Position numbers and translations under genes: made by a program | Part shown: piece by piece, positions 5,353 to 5,746 of the stretch | Position numbering within the stretch: position 1 is the first letter of the stretch | Layout: each line of letters opens with the position of its first letter | The notes under the pieces: model-generated | What the model saw: the letters and a program-made list of their open reading frames with translations, nothing else | Database searches by the model: none | Told to the model about the DNA's origin: nothing | NCBI GenBank assembly: GCA_030151825.1 | Contig: JASLCP010000011.1 | Span: 1-5,746 of the forward strand | DNA from: Candidatus Saccharimonadales bacterium | Lineage (GTDB): Bacteria; Patescibacteriota; Saccharimonadia; Saccharimonadales; Saccharimonadaceae | Direction: 5' to 3' | Length of the DNA: 5,746 nt

Positions 5353-5622
5353 ATGAACCAAGAATCCATTGTCAAAGCAATCATTCCTAATAGCGAAACA
5401 CCCGACTCGTACATCGTCCACGCCGAAACGGGCGAATTACCTACTATGAGACATGACGGCGAACGCCGCACCTTCGAAGATACGTTACACGAACTAGCCA
5501 AACGAGCCTGCGGCCGTGCCGTCGGCGTCGATCATCGTCACATCACTGAACCCGGAGTGATGTGTTATCAGACCAAGCCCGTTACGCCAGACAGCATCAA
5601 CCCGCCGTACCGGTGGTCGTAG
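5353..5622 (+). CDS. Hypothetical 89-residue protein between nusG and rplK
   Basis: No family is recognised with confidence. The ATG at 5353 is preceded by AAGGA (5334-5338), but with a long 14-base gap, and the site abuts the T-run of the nusG terminator. The product is hydrophilic, with no signal peptide or membrane segment. The N-terminal part (residues ~5-54: SIVKAIIPN, then GELP at 27-30, GE at 36-37, HELAKRACG at 46-54) loosely recalls the first half of a Nudix domain. However, the metal-binding glutamates of the Nudix box would be replaced by Lys and Arg, so catalysis by that fold is unlikely; this comparison is inference by eye. The C-terminus is short and Pro-rich (PVTPDSINPPYRWS). 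The reading frame is the same as nusG, separated by the nusG TAA. The -35 box of the rplK promoter begins five bases after its stop. It could be a small lineage-specific protein or a decayed gene. Confidence 0.6.
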   Translation: MNQESIVKAIIPNSETPDSYIVHAETGELPTMRHDGERRTFEDTLHELAKRACGRAVGVDHRHITEPGVMCYQTKPVTPDSINPPYRWS

Positions 5623-5626
5623 CCTC

Positions 5627-5655
5627 TTGAAATTATCGGCAAAACAGCGTATAAT
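5627..5655 (+). promoter_or_regulatory. Sigma70-type promoter of rplK
   Basis: The -35 TTGAAA (5627-5632) and a perfect -10 TATAAT (5650-5655) are spaced by 17 bases. Initiation is expected near 5662, giving a leader of about 53 bases before the ATG at 5715. It makes rplK transcription independent of secE-nusG, which ends at its own terminator. Confidence 0.85.
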
Positions 5656-5668
5656 AGAAAAGTTACGC

Positions 5669-5698
5669 ACTAAATATACGCTTCAATTAATATTTAGT
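5669..5698 (+). promoter_or_regulatory. AT-rich stem-loop in the rplK leader
   Basis: ACTAAATAT (5669-5677) pairs perfectly with ATATTTAGT (5690-5698) around a 12-base loop. The structure ends five bases before the Shine-Dalgarno (AAGGA, 5703-5707). In E. coli and others the rplK-rplA message is repressed by L1 binding near the start of rplK, so a leader structure here could serve such autoregulation. The resemblance to an L1 site was not established. With eight A-T pairs and a single G-C pair it would be only moderately stable. Confidence 0.45.
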
Positions 5699-5714
5699 AC
5701 AAAAGGAAAATACT

Positions 5715-5746
5715 ATGGCAAAAAAGATTATCGGTAACCTCAAACT
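5715..5746 (+). CDS. rplK: 50S ribosomal protein L11, N-terminal fragment (cut by window edge)
   Basis: Only ten complete codons are present, reading MAKKIIGNLK, and the incomplete last codon CT- fits Leu. This matches the typical L11 start (MAKK followed by hydrophobic residues and xxLKL), and its place downstream of nusG is the standard bacterial order. L11 binds the GTPase-associated centre of 23S rRNA at the stalk base and takes part in factor binding. The Shine-Dalgarno AAGGA (5703-5707) has an ideal seven-base spacing. The rest of the gene, and presumably rplA, continues beyond the window. Confidence 0.9.
   Translation, partial: MAKKIIGNLK

Noticed and set aside
107..5622. Alternative genetic code with UGA reassigned, since none of the seven complete genes ends in TGA
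   Set aside because: All proteins read full length under the standard code without internal UGA, family lengths are normal, and seven genes are too few to infer loss of UGA stops.

Overview
The window looks like chromosomal housekeeping DNA from a streamlined bacterium. Its right end carries the conserved secE-nusG-(small ORF)-rplK order, with sigma70-type promoters and Shine-Dalgarno sites close to consensus. The general protein style (the histidine kinase core, an AAA_33-type kinase, a SprT/YgjP-like metallopeptidase, a Lys/Ala-rich SecE extension and very tight gene packing) recalls Candidatus Saccharibacteria or another Patescibacteria/CPR lineage. That assignment is inference from pattern recognition, not from a search. 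Every complete gene ends in TAA or TAG, and all read through cleanly with the standard bacterial code.

Left part (1-1762, minus strand): a tRNA-Trp(CCA) gene cut by the window edge lies downstream of a 551-residue membrane-anchored PAS sensor histidine kinase. The tRNA has its own candidate extended -10 promoter overlapping the kinase 3' end. No response regulator is visible nearby.

Middle (1763-4252): an 84-bp divergent intergenic region drives the histidine kinase leftwards and a two-gene unit rightwards. The unit consists of a P-loop (AAA_33-like) kinase followed by a SprT/YgjP-like zinc metallopeptidase. Both divergent genes lack a Shine-Dalgarno site and have -10 boxes so close to the ATG that their transcripts should be leaderless or nearly so. 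A perfect 7-bp inverted repeat sits between the -35 and -10 of the kinase promoter. The metallopeptidase converges on a membrane-anchored family-2 glycosyltransferase of the CrtQ/CruC type, with a single base between the two stop codons and no visible terminator.

Right part (4253-5746, plus strand): a strong promoter precedes a 5'-proximal RNA hairpin, then secE and nusG, closed by an excellent intrinsic terminator. An unrecognised 89-residue ORF lies between nusG and rplK, and then rplK starts with its own near-consensus promoter and a leader hairpin. SecE anchors the SecYEG translocon, and NusG couples RNA polymerase to ribosome and Rho in well-studied bacteria. L11 belongs to the ribosomal stalk base.

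No convincing new multi-gene system is visible. The points most worth a second look are the 89-residue ORF inserted between nusG and rplK, the leaderless divergent promoter pair with its inverted repeat, and the hairpin leaders of secE and rplK.
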